Assembly (NCBI GenBank): GCA_018371855.1
Contig: JAHAKD010000001.1
Span: 62,001 to 126,000, forward strand
Direction: 5' to 3'
Length of the DNA stretch: 64,000 nucleotides
Origin: Clostridium sp.
Lineage (GTDB): Bacteria; Bacillota; Clostridia; TANB77; CAG-508
A program made the position numbers and the translations under genes. Below are positions 41,490-50,673 of this stretch, one piece after another. Positions within the stretch are counted from its first letter, which is position 1; the number at the start of each line of letters is the position of its first letter. The notes beneath the pieces are model-generated. The model saw only the letters and a program-made list of their open reading frames with translations. It made no database searches and was not told the origin of the DNA.

Positions 41490-41963
41490 ATGGAAGAAAA
41501 CTTTTTTGATAAATTAGAGAATGAAGAAGAACTAAAGAACGAAATAGTGCAAAATATTTCACAAAAAAATTTAAATGTATATAAAAAAGATATAGATAAC
41601 TCTAAATTTATACATACAGAAATAATAGATAGTTCATTAGAAAAAGTATATTTTAAAGATATAGTATTTGACAATTGTAACTTTTCAAATACTACTTTTG
41701 AAACTTGTAGTTTTATTAATTGTAAAATTAAGAATTGTAAAATGGCAGGATGTAGTTTTATAGAAAATACATTTATGTCAGTACAAATACAGGATTCTAA
41801 TTTGAATTATTCAAATATGTCTAATACAACTTTTAATAATTTAAAATTAAAAGATACCACATTAATAAATTCATATATGCAAGATTCAATTCTAAAAAAT
41901 ACAAAATTTGATAATATAGATTTTACAAAAGCACAAATTTTTAATAGGTGCAATAATAAATGA
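41490..41963 (+). CDS. Pentapeptide repeat protein
   Basis: A 157-residue protein with runs of five-residue repeats of the A(D/N)LXX type, for example VFDNCNFSNTTFETCSFIN and NLNYSNMSNTTFNNLKL, forming a right-handed beta-helix from about 45 to the end. Some members protect gyrase; many have unknown roles. It is not long enough to be a clear Qnr. Cysteines are frequent. The ATG lies nine bases after AGG. Confidence 0.8.
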   Translation: MEENFFDKLENEEELKNEIVQNISQKNLNVYKKDIDNSKFIHTEIIDSSLEKVYFKDIVFDNCNFSNTTFETCSFINCKIKNCKMAGCSFIENTFMSVQIQDSNLNYSNMSNTTFNNLKLKDTTLINSYMQDSILKNTKFDNIDFTKAQIFNRCNNK

Positions 41964-42026
41964 ACTTCAAATTATGGATTTAGCATATTTATTAAATATA
42001 AAAATAAAAGATTAGGAGGAAATAAA

Positions 42027-42308
42027 ATGATTAAACATATAGTTATGTGGAAATTTAAAGAAAATACAGAAAAAGAAATGAATAAATTTTTAGACGGGTT
42101 AAAAGCTCTAGAAAATCAAATTGATGTAATAAAAAGTATGCAGGTTGGTAAAAACATTGATAACGATGAATATGATGCAATTCTAATTTCCGAATTTGAA
42201 AGTTTAGAAGATCTACAAAAATACAAAACAGACCCAAGACATGTAAAAGTTTCAAACATGTGCAAAGAAATTAGAACAAAAAGAACTGCATTTGATTTTG
42301 AGGAATAG
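42027..42308 (+). CDS. Dabb-family (stress responsive A/B barrel) protein
   Basis: A 93-residue dimeric alpha/beta barrel domain: MIKHIVMWKFKENTE at the start, LEDLQKYKTDPRHVKVSNMC near the end. The family function is not established. Length is standard. TTAGGAGG precedes the ATG, and a hairpin terminator overlaps the stop codon. Confidence 0.85.
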   Translation: MIKHIVMWKFKENTEKEMNKFLDGLKALENQIDVIKSMQVGKNIDNDEYDAILISEFESLEDLQKYKTDPRHVKVSNMCKEIRTKRTAFDFEE

Positions 42309-42330
42309 GCTTTTTGTCTATTCTTTTTTT
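42303..42330 (+). terminator. Intrinsic terminator of the Dabb gene
   Basis: GAATAG and CTATTC pair around a nine-base loop, followed by T7. Confidence 0.75.
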
Positions 42331-42349
42331 AATAGGAATTTAGAAATTT

Positions 42350-42379
42350 CGGGATTTTAGGGACGGTGGTTAAATCCCG
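42350..42379. repeat. REP-like palindromic repeat, copy 2
   Basis: CGGGATTT and AAATCCCG flank TAGGGACGGTGGTT, a compact hairpin with the core word GGGACG shared by other copies. Confidence 0.65.
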
Positions 42380-42415
42380 ATTATGAAAATAAAAAATCCA
42401 ATTAGGAGGATAATC

Positions 42416-42775
42416 ATGACAGAAGAAGAATTTATAAATAACCAATTACAAGCTTTAAGTAAATCAAAATTTAGGTCAGGTTTTAAGTTAAAAGAAAAAG
42501 AGAAAGAGTATTTAAAAGAAAAAGGAATAGATACAATAGAAAGGCACGCATATGATTTCATAACAAAAAGATTAGCTCCGAAGGAAATAATAAATGACGG
42601 AAAACAAACTCCTATGAAAGGACACCCAGTATTTATTGCACAACATGCAACTGCTACTTGTTGCAGAGGATGTTTATATAAATGGCATAAAATAAGAAAA
42701 GGAAAGGAACTAACTCAAAGAGAAATTAAATATGTGGTAGATTTAATAATGGAATGGATTAAAAGACAATTATAA
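42416..42775 (+). CDS. DUF4186-family protein
   Basis: A 119-residue protein of DUF4186, of unknown function. It has RSGFKLKEKEKEYLKEKGID, HAYDFITKRLAP, GHPVFIAQHATATCCRGCLYKWHKI and a helical end. HATATCCRGC suggests metal binding through cysteines and histidine. ATG 42416 follows TTAGGAGG. It is flanked by REP-like repeats on both sides (42350 and 42825). Confidence 0.8.
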   Translation: MTEEEFINNQLQALSKSKFRSGFKLKEKEKEYLKEKGIDTIERHAYDFITKRLAPKEIINDGKQTPMKGHPVFIAQHATATCCRGCLYKWHKIRKGKELTQREIKYVVDLIMEWIKRQL

Positions 42776-42824
42776 TTAATAATGGGATAGAGTCGAGAAA
42801 TTAAAAAAATGAGTAGGGAAAAAA

Positions 42825-42843
42825 GGACCGTCCCCAAATCCCG
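42825..42843. repeat. REP-like repeat arm, copy 3
   Basis: GGACCGTCCCCAAATCCCG is the complementary arm of the repeat type at 42350 and 56604. Only a weak partner (GGGA at 42816) is nearby. Confidence 0.5.
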
Positions 42844-42865
42844 ATGAATCCAGAAGGAGGTTAAA

Positions 42866-42922
42866 ATGGCACTAATTCAAATAAAAAATTTAAGTTTTAG
42901 ATATTGTTTTGCGAGAAAGTAA
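42866..42922 (+). pseudogene. Remnant of an ABC transporter ATPase gene start
   Basis: ATG 42866 with GAAGGAGG upstream reads MALIQIKNLSFRY, the classic first strand of an ABC ATPase, then stops after 18 codons. The rest is gone. It directly follows a REP-like arm, so deletion or repeat insertion probably destroyed the gene. Confidence 0.6.
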
Positions 42923-43033
42923 GCAATAAACCAGCTATAATTTTAGAAAACTAGATAATTATTTTGGTTTTCCTTGAATTAAATTGCTAAAAAGAGTATA
43001 ATGAAATCGAAAAAATTAGATAGGAGCAGATAA

Positions 43034-43789
43034 ATGCCAAAATTTTTCATAAAAACAGAAAATCTAAAAGAAAATGAAGAAATATGGATTACTGGTAGAG
43101 ATGTAAATCATATAAAAAATGTACTAAGAAAAAAAATCGATGATAAGATTAATATTTGTAATTCAGATACTCAGAAAAATTATGAATGTGTAATAAAAAA
43201 TATAGAAGAAAACAAAATAGTATGTAAAATTTTATACGAAGTAAAAAGCTTAGCAGAATCTAATATAAATATAACTATTTTTCAGGGATTGCCAAAGGCA
43301 GATAAGATGGAATTAATAATCCAAAAGGCAACTGAACTAGGCGTAAAAACAATAGTTCCGGTAATTACAAAAAGGACAGTAATAAAATTAAAAGACAAAG
43401 ATAAACAAAATAAAGTAGATAGGTGGCAAAAAATTGCAGAAGTAGCTGCAAAACAATCTGGACGAGATATAATTCCTACAATAGAAAATATAATAAATAT
43501 AGCTAATATAAAATTTGATGAGTTTGATAAAATTTTTGTTCTATATGAAAATGAAGAAAAGATAAGTATAAAAGACGAAATAGAACAACTAAAGAATGAT
43601 AATAAAGAAGAATTAAATATTGGCATTGTAATTGGTCCAGAAGGTGGATTTGCAGAAAATGAAATAGAACAATTAAGATTAAATCAGAATGTATCTGTAG
43701 TTACATTAGGAAAAAGAATTCTAAGAACAGAAACAGTAGCATTAGTAGTGAGTGGAATATTAATGTATGAATTAGGAGATTTGAATTAA
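43034..43789 (+). CDS. rsmE: 16S rRNA m3U1498 methyltransferase RsmE
   Basis: Methylates N3 of U1498 in 16S rRNA. The 251 residues have a PUA-like N-terminus (WITGRDVNHIKNVLRKKIDD) and a SPOUT knot: FQGLPKADKMELIIQKATELG, KRTVIKL, WQKIAEVAAKQSGR, GIVIGPEGGFAENEIEQL and LGKRILRTETVALV. These are all family landmarks. The length is normal. It starts after TAGGAG and is four bases from the next gene. Confidence 0.95.
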   Translation: MPKFFIKTENLKENEEIWITGRDVNHIKNVLRKKIDDKINICNSDTQKNYECVIKNIEENKIVCKILYEVKSLAESNINITIFQGLPKADKMELIIQKATELGVKTIVPVITKRTVIKLKDKDKQNKVDRWQKIAEVAAKQSGRDIIPTIENIINIANIKFDEFDKIFVLYENEEKISIKDEIEQLKNDNKEELNIGIVIGPEGGFAENEIEQLRLNQNVSVVTLGKRILRTETVALVVSGILMYELGDLN

Positions 43790-43801
43790 GGAGTGTTAAA
43801 T

Positions 43802-44755
43802 ATGTCTAAAAAGAATAAAGAATCAAATAAAAATCAACCAAAAACTAAGAAAACAACTAATACTACAAAAGAAGTAATGCAAGAAAATAAAGAAGAAATG
43901 ATAGAAAATATAGCAAATACAGCAGAACAAAAAGAAGAAAAAAATGTAGAAGCTAAAAAAGGAGAAAAGAATAAAAAAGATGATACTAAAGAAACAGATA
44001 AAATCGAAAAAGTAGAAGAAAAAAAGGAAGAAAACAAAAAGAAAGAAAAAAAAGCAGAAAAAATAATTGCTGAAATAGAGAATGAAAAGAAACAACAAAA
44101 GAAAATGTCAAAAGAATATGAGAAAAAGGTAAATAAAAAAATTTTTAGAAATATAATAATTGCAATAGTAATATTAGCATTTTGTATATTAAAAATATTG
44201 GGATATATGAATATAAGAGAAGAAACTTTTGTTGTAGATTTAAAAGTGTTTAGTATTTCTATATTAATATTTTCAATAATTTTATTTGAGAGAAGCTACA
44301 AAAAGATGGATTTAATATTGTTTACACATGGACTAGAAGCTTTATTTGTTGCTATAGTTACCTTGTGCGAGGTATATATTTATCAATTATTTGTAGATAA
44401 ATTTGTTATGGTTATTGCAATTGAATCATTGTTAATATCTGTATATTATATTATTAAATGTGTAAGGATATATAATAAAACTAAAAAAGAATATCTAAGA
44501 AGTTTAAACGATATCAGCGAGATTGTTAAAGAAGAAAAAATTATAAAAATAGAAACACATAGAAGAAAAAACAAAAAAATGGAAGAGAAAACTAATACTA
44601 AACAAGAAAAAAACAAGCAAAATAAAAAAGAAGCAGAGGTGGAAGACAAAACTAAAGAACAAAAAGAAAATGAAGAAAAAAATACAGTTCAATCCAAAGC
44701 AAAAACACAAACTAAATCAAATAAGAGTTCAAATAAAAAATCAAAAAAGAAATAG
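43802..44755 (+). CDS. Lys/Glu-rich membrane protein of unknown function
   Basis: A 317-residue protein in three parts: a highly charged Lys/Glu-rich N-terminal arm (1 to about 110), three or four membrane helices at about 115-225, and another Lys/Glu/Gln-rich C-terminal arm. The arms are probably disordered or coiled-coil and cytosolic. No family was recognised. AAGGAG lies before ATG 43802. It sits between rsmE and yicC and is probably cotranscribed with them. Confidence 0.6.
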   Translation: MSKKNKESNKNQPKTKKTTNTTKEVMQENKEEMIENIANTAEQKEEKNVEAKKGEKNKKDDTKETDKIEKVEEKKEENKKKEKKAEKIIAEIENEKKQQKKMSKEYEKKVNKKIFRNIIIAIVILAFCILKILGYMNIREETFVVDLKVFSISILIFSIILFERSYKKMDLILFTHGLEALFVAIVTLCEVYIYQLFVDKFVMVIAIESLLISVYYIIKCVRIYNKTKKEYLRSLNDISEIVKEEKIIKIETHRRKNKKMEEKTNTKQEKNKQNKKEAEVEDKTKEQKENEEKNTVQSKAKTQTKSNKSSNKKSKKK

Positions 44756-44767
44756 GAGAGTAAAATA

Positions 44768-45649
44768 ATGATAAGAAGTATGACAGGTTTTGGTAGAGGT
44801 TCTTATACTAATGCAGAAAGAGAATATATTGTAGAAATTAAAGCAGTAAATCATAGATATGCTGATATCAATATAAGACTTCCATATGTGCTAAGCTTTT
44901 TAGAAGATAAAATAAAAAAGAAAATACTAGAAAAAATAGAAAGAGGAAAAATAGATGTCAGTATAACTTTTGTAAACAATAGCAATTTAGGAAAGAATAT
45001 TACTATAAATCAGAGTTTAGCAAAGGCATATATTGAAGAATTAAAAAAATTAGAAACAGAAAACGACATAATTAATGATATCACAGTTATGAAAATAGCA
45101 AGATTACCAGATGTTTTAAACATAAGTCAAGATGATAATTCAGATGTTTTATGGGAAGAATTAAGTAATGCTTTAGAAGAAGCTATAGCTAATTTGGTAG
45201 AAACAAGAGAAACAGAAGGTAGAAAATTATCGGAAGATATGTTAAAAAGACTAGATTTAATTAATGAGAATATTTTTAATATTTCACAATATTCTACTGG
45301 ACTTATTGATCAATATGTAGTAAAATTAAAAGACAGAATAAAGGAAATGCTACAAACAGATATAGTAGATGAAGCAAGGATTTCACAAGAAGTAGTTCTA
45401 TATGCAGACAAAACATCAATAGAAGAAGAAATCACAAGATTAAAAAGTCATATTGTACAATTTAAAGAACTATTACAATCTGAAAGTATTAAAAAAGCAG
45501 GAAAAAGATTAGATTTTATAATACAAGAGATGAATAGAGAAGTAAATACAATAGGTTCCAAATCAAATTGCTTAGAAATAACAAATTTGGTAATAGAACT
45601 AAAAACTGAACTAGAAGATGTTAGAGAACAAGTTCAAAATATAGAATAG
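44768..45649 (+). CDS. yicC: YicC/YloC-family endoribonuclease
   Basis: A 293-residue member of the YicC family, hairpin-opening metal-dependent endoribonucleases that trim RNA. It has IRSMTGFGRGSYT, EIKAVNHRYADINIRLPY, VETRETEGRKLSEDM, and LDFIIQEMNREVNTIGSKSN near the end. All are highly conserved. It is the first gene of the run yicC-remA-rpoZ-gmk. Confidence 0.93.
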   Translation: MIRSMTGFGRGSYTNAEREYIVEIKAVNHRYADINIRLPYVLSFLEDKIKKKILEKIERGKIDVSITFVNNSNLGKNITINQSLAKAYIEELKKLETENDIINDITVMKIARLPDVLNISQDDNSDVLWEELSNALEEAIANLVETRETEGRKLSEDMLKRLDLINENIFNISQYSTGLIDQYVVKLKDRIKEMLQTDIVDEARISQEVVLYADKTSIEEEITRLKSHIVQFKELLQSESIKKAGKRLDFIIQEMNREVNTIGSKSNCLEITNLVIELKTELEDVREQVQNIE

Positions 45650-45663
45650 GAAGTGATTTTATA

Positions 45664-45912
45664 ATGCAATTAGTAAATATTGGTTTTGGAAATATAGTTT
45701 CTGCAAATAGAATTATAGCAATAGTAAGTCCAGAATCTGCACCTATAAAAAGAATGGTGCAAGAGGCAAAGGATAAAGGAACAGCAATAGATGCTACATA
45801 TGGAAGAAGAACAAGAGCTGTAGTTATTACAGATTCAGATCATCTAATACTCTCTGCGCTTCAACCAGAAACAGTAGCATCAAGATTAGATAAAAACATA
45901 GAAACTAATTAA
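45664..45912 (+). CDS. remA: Extracellular matrix regulator RemA (DUF370)
   Basis: An 82-residue DNA-binding protein homologous to RemA. It starts MQLVNIGFGNIVSANRIIAI and contains IVSPESAPIKRMVQEAKDKG and DATYGRRTRAVVITDSDH. In Bacillus, RemA activates biofilm matrix and osmoprotection genes. In Clostridia the targets are unknown. It lies 14 bases after yicC and 14 before rpoZ. Confidence 0.93.
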   Translation: MQLVNIGFGNIVSANRIIAIVSPESAPIKRMVQEAKDKGTAIDATYGRRTRAVVITDSDHLILSALQPETVASRLDKNIETN

Positions 45913-45926
45913 GGGAGGAATTTTAA

Positions 45927-46115
45927 ATGTTAGTTAAACCATCTGTAACAGATTTATTAACAAAAGTAGATAACAGATATATATTAGTAATTATGGTCTC
46001 TAAAAGAGCAAGGCAAATAGCTTCTGGAAAACCAGCAATAACAAAAGTAAAATCTCATTCAGCTGTAACACTAGCAACTAATGAAGTAGCTGAAGGAAAG
46101 GTGGTTTTATGCTAG
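45927..46115 (+). CDS. rpoZ: RNA polymerase omega subunit
   Basis: A 62-residue omega subunit that helps assemble RNA polymerase: PSVTDLLTKVDNRYILVIMV, then SKRARQIASGKPAI. It lies upstream of gmk and overlaps it by seven bases; in many Firmicutes the order is gmk then rpoZ. It is slightly short but complete. Confidence 0.88.
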   Translation: MLVKPSVTDLLTKVDNRYILVIMVSKRARQIASGKPAITKVKSHSAVTLATNEVAEGKVVLC

Positions 46116-46684
46116 TTATATTGTCTGGTGTTGCTGGAGCTGGAAAAAATACTATTCAAAAAGAACTAATTAAAAGAATGGAAAATGTAATAGCAATACC
46201 TTCTTATACAGATAGAGAAGTAAGACCAGGAGATGTACCAGGAGAAACATATAATTTTGTTTCAACAGAAGAATTTGAAAGAATGATAAAAGATGGGGAA
46301 TTATATGAATATGACGTACATCATAATCATTATTATGGGACATCAAGAAAAATTCTAAATGAAAGAATAAAAGAAGGAAAAATTATTGTAAAAGATATAG
46401 ATGTAAATGGAACTCAACATTTAATCGAGCTATTAAAACAAGACACAAAAGTAGTAACAATATTTTTAAGAGTTCCAAAAGCTGAGCTACAAAAAAGATT
46501 AGAGAGTAGAATAGATAAACCAAGCCCAAAAGAGATTCAATTAAGATTAAATAGATTCGATTTTGAAGAATCAAAAATTGGGATATATGATTATGTAATA
46601 AAAAATAACGATTTAGAAAAAACGGTATCTATAATACAAAAAATAATCGAAGAAGAAGCAAAAGTAGAAAATACAGAGTTTTAA
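46109..46684 (+). CDS. gmk: Guanylate kinase
   Basis: Phosphorylates GMP to GDP. The 191 residues have P-loop SGVAGAGKNTI (usual form SGPSGAGKGT), the GMP-binding block SYTDREVRPGDVPGETYNFV, and ELYEYDVHHNHYYGT. The usual EG(D/E)YG motif wording is altered. Residues for catalysis appear intact: lysine in the P-loop and the arginines in TDREVRPG. The overlap with rpoZ suggests coupled translation. Confidence 0.88.
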   Translation: MLVILSGVAGAGKNTIQKELIKRMENVIAIPSYTDREVRPGDVPGETYNFVSTEEFERMIKDGELYEYDVHHNHYYGTSRKILNERIKEGKIIVKDIDVNGTQHLIELLKQDTKVVTIFLRVPKAELQKRLESRIDKPSPKEIQLRLNRFDFEESKIGIYDYVIKNNDLEKTVSIIQKIIEEEAKVENTEF

Positions 46685-46689
46685 AATTA

Positions 46690-46733
46690 AGATATTGTTG
46701 TTCTTATATAAAAAAGAATAATAATATCTTTTT
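46690..46733 (+). terminator. Intrinsic terminator between gmk and priA
   Basis: GATATTGTTGTTCTT pairs with AAGAATAATAATATC, with T-run after. Confidence 0.75.
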
Positions 46734-46759
46734 CTATATATCTAGAATAAGGAGACAAA

Positions 46760-49000
46760 ATGATAGCAGAAGTAATTATAGAATCTAATGTAAAAACTTT
46801 AAATAGGCACTTTGACTATAATATACCAAAAGAAATGGAAAATAATATATCGATAGGAAGTAGAGTATTAATTCCCTTTGGTAGAAGTAAAAAATTAGAG
46901 GAAGGCTTTGTAATAAATATTAAAGAAAGCACAGAATATGAAGTAAAAGATATTGCAAAAATAGAAGAACAATCATTAACTACTGAAAAAATAATTTTAT
47001 CTAAGTGGATGGCAAAAAGATATTTTTCAAATATATCTGAATGCATGAAATTAATGTTAAAGCCAGGAACAACTGCAAAAAATTTTGCTAACAGAGCAAA
47101 AGATAAAACAGCAATATTTGTTTCTTTAAATATGAATAATGAGCAAATACTAGATTATATTAACAATAAGAAGATAAAATCAGAAAAACAAAAAAGAATT
47201 TTGGAGTATTTAATAAAAAATGGACAAACCTTGCAATCAAAATTAATAGAAAAAACAGATACTTCGAGAGCAATTATAAAAACTCTAGAAAAAAATGGAC
47301 TTTTAAAACTACAGGAACAAAAGGTAGTAAGAGATCCATTATTAAACAAAGATATTACAAGAACAAAAAATTTACAATTTACAACTGAACAGCATGTAGC
47401 GTATTCTAAAATTGAAGATTCAATAGAAAAAAAAGAATTTAAGAAATATTTATTATATGGTGTAACTGGTTCAGGAAAAACAGAAATATATTTACAATTA
47501 ATAGAAAAGATAGTAGAACAAGGTAAAAGTGCTATAATGCTAGTTCCAGAAATTTCACTTACTCCACAGATGATTAATAGATTTATAGAAAGATTCGGAA
47601 AAGAACTTATTTCGGTATTGCACAGTAAATTATCTGTTGGTGAAAGACATGACAGTTGGGAACGAATAGAAAATGGCGAGGCAAGAATTGTTATAGGTGC
47701 TAGGTCAGCAATTTTTGCTCCAGTTAAAAATCTTGGTATAATAATAATTGACGAAGAACATGATTCTTCTTATAAATCAGAAATGCCACCTAGATATAAT
47801 GCTAAAGAAGTAGCAACAGAGCTTGCTAAATATAATAAAATCCCAGTATTATTAGGAAGTGCAACACCCGATATAACGACATTTTATGATGCACAAAAAG
47901 GGAATATAGAACTTTTAAAATTAACTAAAAGAGCCAATAATTCTAATTTACCAAGTGTACAAGTCGTAGATTTAAAACAGGAACTTGCCAATGGTAATAG
48001 AACAATGATTAGTGTTAAATTATATAAATTAATAGAAGAAAATTTAAAAAATAAAAAACAAACAATACTTTTTTTAAATAGAAGGGGATTTTCTACATTT
48101 GTAATGTGCAGAGATTGCGGTTATGTAGCTAAATGCAAAAACTGCAATATAAGTCTGACTTATCATAAAAAAGAAGAAAAATTAAAATGTCATTATTGTG
48201 GATATGAAGAACCATTAGTTAATATATGCCCTAATTGTGGAAGTAAAAAAATAAGACACTTTGGAACAGGAACACAAAAATTAGAGCTTGAGATAAATAA
48301 AATATTTCCAAATGCTTCTACAATTAGAATGGACATAGATACAGTAACAAAGAAAAATTCACATGAAGAAATACTTAAAAAATTCAATGATGAAAAAATA
48401 GATATATTAATTGGAACTCAAATGATAGTAAAAGGACATCATTTCCCAGATGTTACTTTAGTAGGAGTTGTTTCAGCAGATGGAAGTTTAAACATAGATG
48501 ACTATAGAGCTAGTGAAAGAACCTTTGATTTATTAGTACAAGTAGCGGGAAGAGCAGGAAGAGAGAATTTACAAGGAAGAGTAATTATACAAACTTATAA
48601 TCCAGACAATTATAGTATCCAATATTCTAAAAAGCAAAACTATGAAGAGTTTTATAATGTAGAAATAAAGTTAAGAAAGCAATTGAGATATCCACCTTTT
48701 TGTGATATAATTATGTTTGGAATAAGCGGTGAAATAGAAGAAATTGTATCTAAAACTGCTAATCAACTATATGCTAATTTACATAAAAAAATACAACAGG
48801 AAGATATATCTGCAAATATTTTAAAACCATTACCTGCACCAATAGACAAAATAAAAAATAGGTATAGATGGAGAATAATAATAAAAGCAGAAGTAAACGA
48901 CAAATTAATAGAGATTATAAATGAATGCTTATATGACAAAGAATTATTAAAAAATAATGCAAGAATTATTGCAGATATAAATCCGACAAATATGATGTGA
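46760..49000 (+). CDS. priA: Primosomal helicase PriA
   Basis: Restarts stalled replication forks by loading the replicative helicase. The 746 residues have the N-terminal 3'-binding domain, helicase motifs GVTGSGKTEIYLQL, DEEHDSSYKS, LGSATPDI, a zinc-binding cluster (CRDCGYVAKCKNCNISL and CHYCGYEEPLVNICPNCG) and later GTQMIVKGHHFPDVTLV and QVAGRAGR. It is complete and normal in length. It heads the priA-def-fmt run. Confidence 0.96.
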   Translation: MIAEVIIESNVKTLNRHFDYNIPKEMENNISIGSRVLIPFGRSKKLEEGFVINIKESTEYEVKDIAKIEEQSLTTEKIILSKWMAKRYFSNISECMKLMLKPGTTAKNFANRAKDKTAIFVSLNMNNEQILDYINNKKIKSEKQKRILEYLIKNGQTLQSKLIEKTDTSRAIIKTLEKNGLLKLQEQKVVRDPLLNKDITRTKNLQFTTEQHVAYSKIEDSIEKKEFKKYLLYGVTGSGKTEIYLQLIEKIVEQGKSAIMLVPEISLTPQMINRFIERFGKELISVLHSKLSVGERHDSWERIENGEARIVIGARSAIFAPVKNLGIIIIDEEHDSSYKSEMPPRYNAKEVATELAKYNKIPVLLGSATPDITTFYDAQKGNIELLKLTKRANNSNLPSVQVVDLKQELANGNRTMISVKLYKLIEENLKNKKQTILFLNRRGFSTFVMCRDCGYVAKCKNCNISLTYHKKEEKLKCHYCGYEEPLVNICPNCGSKKIRHFGTGTQKLELEINKIFPNASTIRMDIDTVTKKNSHEEILKKFNDEKIDILIGTQMIVKGHHFPDVTLVGVVSADGSLNIDDYRASERTFDLLVQVAGRAGRENLQGRVIIQTYNPDNYSIQYSKKQNYEEFYNVEIKLRKQLRYPPFCDIIMFGISGEIEEIVSKTANQLYANLHKKIQQEDISANILKPLPAPIDKIKNRYRWRIIIKAEVNDKLIEIINECLYDKELLKNNARIIADINPTNMM

Positions 49001-49022
49001 TTTTTATAAAAAGGAGGAAAAA

Positions 49023-49496
49023 ATGGCAATTAGATTAATTAGACAAAACGGAGATGAAATATTAAGAAAAAGAGCAAGGAAAGTAGAAAGGTTTGATGAT
49101 AAATTAAAAGAACTTGTAGATGATATGATAGAAACCATGCATAAAAATAACGGAGTAGGATTAGCTGCACAACAAGTTGGAATATTAAAAAGAGTTATTG
49201 TAATAGATATATATGATGGAAAGGGACCTATTGTACTAATAAATCCTGTAATTATAAAAGCAAAAGGAGAACATGAGGTAGAAGAAGGTTGTCTAAGTTT
49301 TCCTAATCAATTTGCTGTACTTTTAAGACCAAAAGAAGTAGAAGCAGAATATTATGATTTAGAAGGTAAAAAACAAAAAATTAAAGCAAAGGACTTATTA
49401 GCACAAGCAATTTGTCACGAGACAGATCATTTGGACGGAATTTTATTTGTAGATAATATGTTACCTGGAACATTAGAAACTATTAAGCCAGAATAA
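49023..49496 (+). CDS. def: Peptide deformylase
   Basis: Removes the N-formyl group from nascent proteins. The three motifs are intact in 157 residues: GVGLAAQQVG, EGCLSFP (metal-binding Cys) and ICHETDHLDG (HExxH metal ligands and catalytic Glu). AAGGAGG precedes the ATG. It sits between priA and fmt, the usual order. Confidence 0.95.
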   Translation: MAIRLIRQNGDEILRKRARKVERFDDKLKELVDDMIETMHKNNGVGLAAQQVGILKRVIVIDIYDGKGPIVLINPVIIKAKGEHEVEEGCLSFPNQFAVLLRPKEVEAEYYDLEGKKQKIKAKDLLAQAICHETDHLDGILFVDNMLPGTLETIKPE

Positions 49497-49535
49497 TGGA
49501 TATAGATTATTTGTAATTTAAAAAGGAGATTGTTT

Positions 49536-50531
49536 ATGTTAAGAATATTATTTATGGGAACTCCAGATTTTGCACAAGAATCATTAAAAAGTATATATGA
49601 TGCAGGGTTCGAAATAATTGGAGTAGTAACAAATCCGGATAAACCAAAAGGAAGAGGAATGAAACTAGCATATTCACCAGTAAAAGAATATGCTTTAGAA
49701 AAAAATCTAAAAATTTATCAACCAATTAAAATAAAAAATAATACAGAATTTTTAGATGAAATTAAAACTTTGGCTCCAGATGTAATTTGTGTTGTAGCGT
49801 ATGGAAAAATTTTACCAAAAGAAATATTAGAACTTCCTAAATTAGGTTGTATAAATGTTCATGGCTCATTACTTCCTAAATATAGAGGGGCTGCACCAAT
49901 TCAATGGGCAGTTTTAAATGGGGACAAAACCACTGGAATAACAACAATGTATATGAACGAAGGTATGGATACAGGAGATATGATTCTTAAAGAAAAAGTT
50001 GAAATTGGCCCAGAGGAAACAACAGGCGAACTATGGCAAAAACTTTCTAAGATTGGCGGAGAAATCTTAGTAAAGACTTTAAAATTAATAGAAGAAGGTA
50101 AAGCACCAAGGGAGAAACAAACAGAAGAAGCCACTTTAGCTCCAATGCTTAATAAAGAAATGGCATTAATAGATTGGGAAAACTCTGATGTAAATAAGAT
50201 TCATAATTTAATTAGGGGTCTTAATCCAGTAATGGGAGCATATTCATATATAGATGGTAAGAAAATAAAATTTTGGGAATCAAAAGTATTAACAAAGGAA
50301 GAATTCTTTTCGTATAAAACCGAATTTGAAGAATATGAAACCAAATTTAATAATCTAGTACCAGGAACAATTTTAATTGTAGATGATAAAGATGGATTAT
50401 ATATAAAAGCTAATGGTGGAGTATTAAAAATATTAGAAATTCAAGGTGAAAATGCAAAAAGAATGCCTACAGCAGATTTCTTAAGAGGAAATCATTTAAT
50501 TGCAGGTATGATTTTTTCTAAAGACTTTTAA
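49536..50531 (+). CDS. fmt: Methionyl-tRNA formyltransferase
   Basis: Adds formyl to Met-tRNA for initiation, working upstream of Def. The 331 residues show ILFMGTPDFAQESL, TNPDKPKGRGMK, VVAYGKILPKEILELP, GCINVHGSLLPKYRGAAPIQWAVLNGD (catalytic Asn-His) and GMDTGDMI, plus the C-terminal anticodon-arm domain. ATG 49536 is chosen over the TTG at 49530, being better placed after AAGGAG. Confidence 0.95.
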   Translation: MLRILFMGTPDFAQESLKSIYDAGFEIIGVVTNPDKPKGRGMKLAYSPVKEYALEKNLKIYQPIKIKNNTEFLDEIKTLAPDVICVVAYGKILPKEILELPKLGCINVHGSLLPKYRGAAPIQWAVLNGDKTTGITTMYMNEGMDTGDMILKEKVEIGPEETTGELWQKLSKIGGEILVKTLKLIEEGKAPREKQTEEATLAPMLNKEMALIDWENSDVNKIHNLIRGLNPVMGAYSYIDGKKIKFWESKVLTKEEFFSYKTEFEEYETKFNNLVPGTILIVDDKDGLYIKANGGVLKILEIQGENAKRMPTADFLRGNHLIAGMIFSKDF

Positions 50532-50580
50532 TTTTTAGAGCATTAAATATTTTTTTGAAAATAGTTGTAAAAATATATAG

Positions 50581-50624
50581 AAATTGATATACTTGATACA
50601 GATTTTAAGTATATCAATTTTTTG
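50581..50624 (+). terminator. Intrinsic terminator after fmt
   Basis: AAATTGATATACTT pairs with AAGTATATCAATTT (50581-50594 with 50607-50620), followed by T. Confidence 0.85.
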
Positions 50625-50673
50625 TTATGTAATACTCTTGAACAATGCTAGAGTAAATATAGGAGGGTTAACT

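Noticed and set aside
43823..44098. Long Phe-rich minus-strand open frames opposite the Lys/Glu-rich protein gene
   Set aside because: They are the reverse reading of AAA/GAA codons. They have no ribosome-binding site or family match.
50584..50673. N-terminal extension of the Asp23 protein
   Set aside because: It would be encoded by the fmt terminator hairpin. A clear AGGAGGG site precedes ATG 50674.
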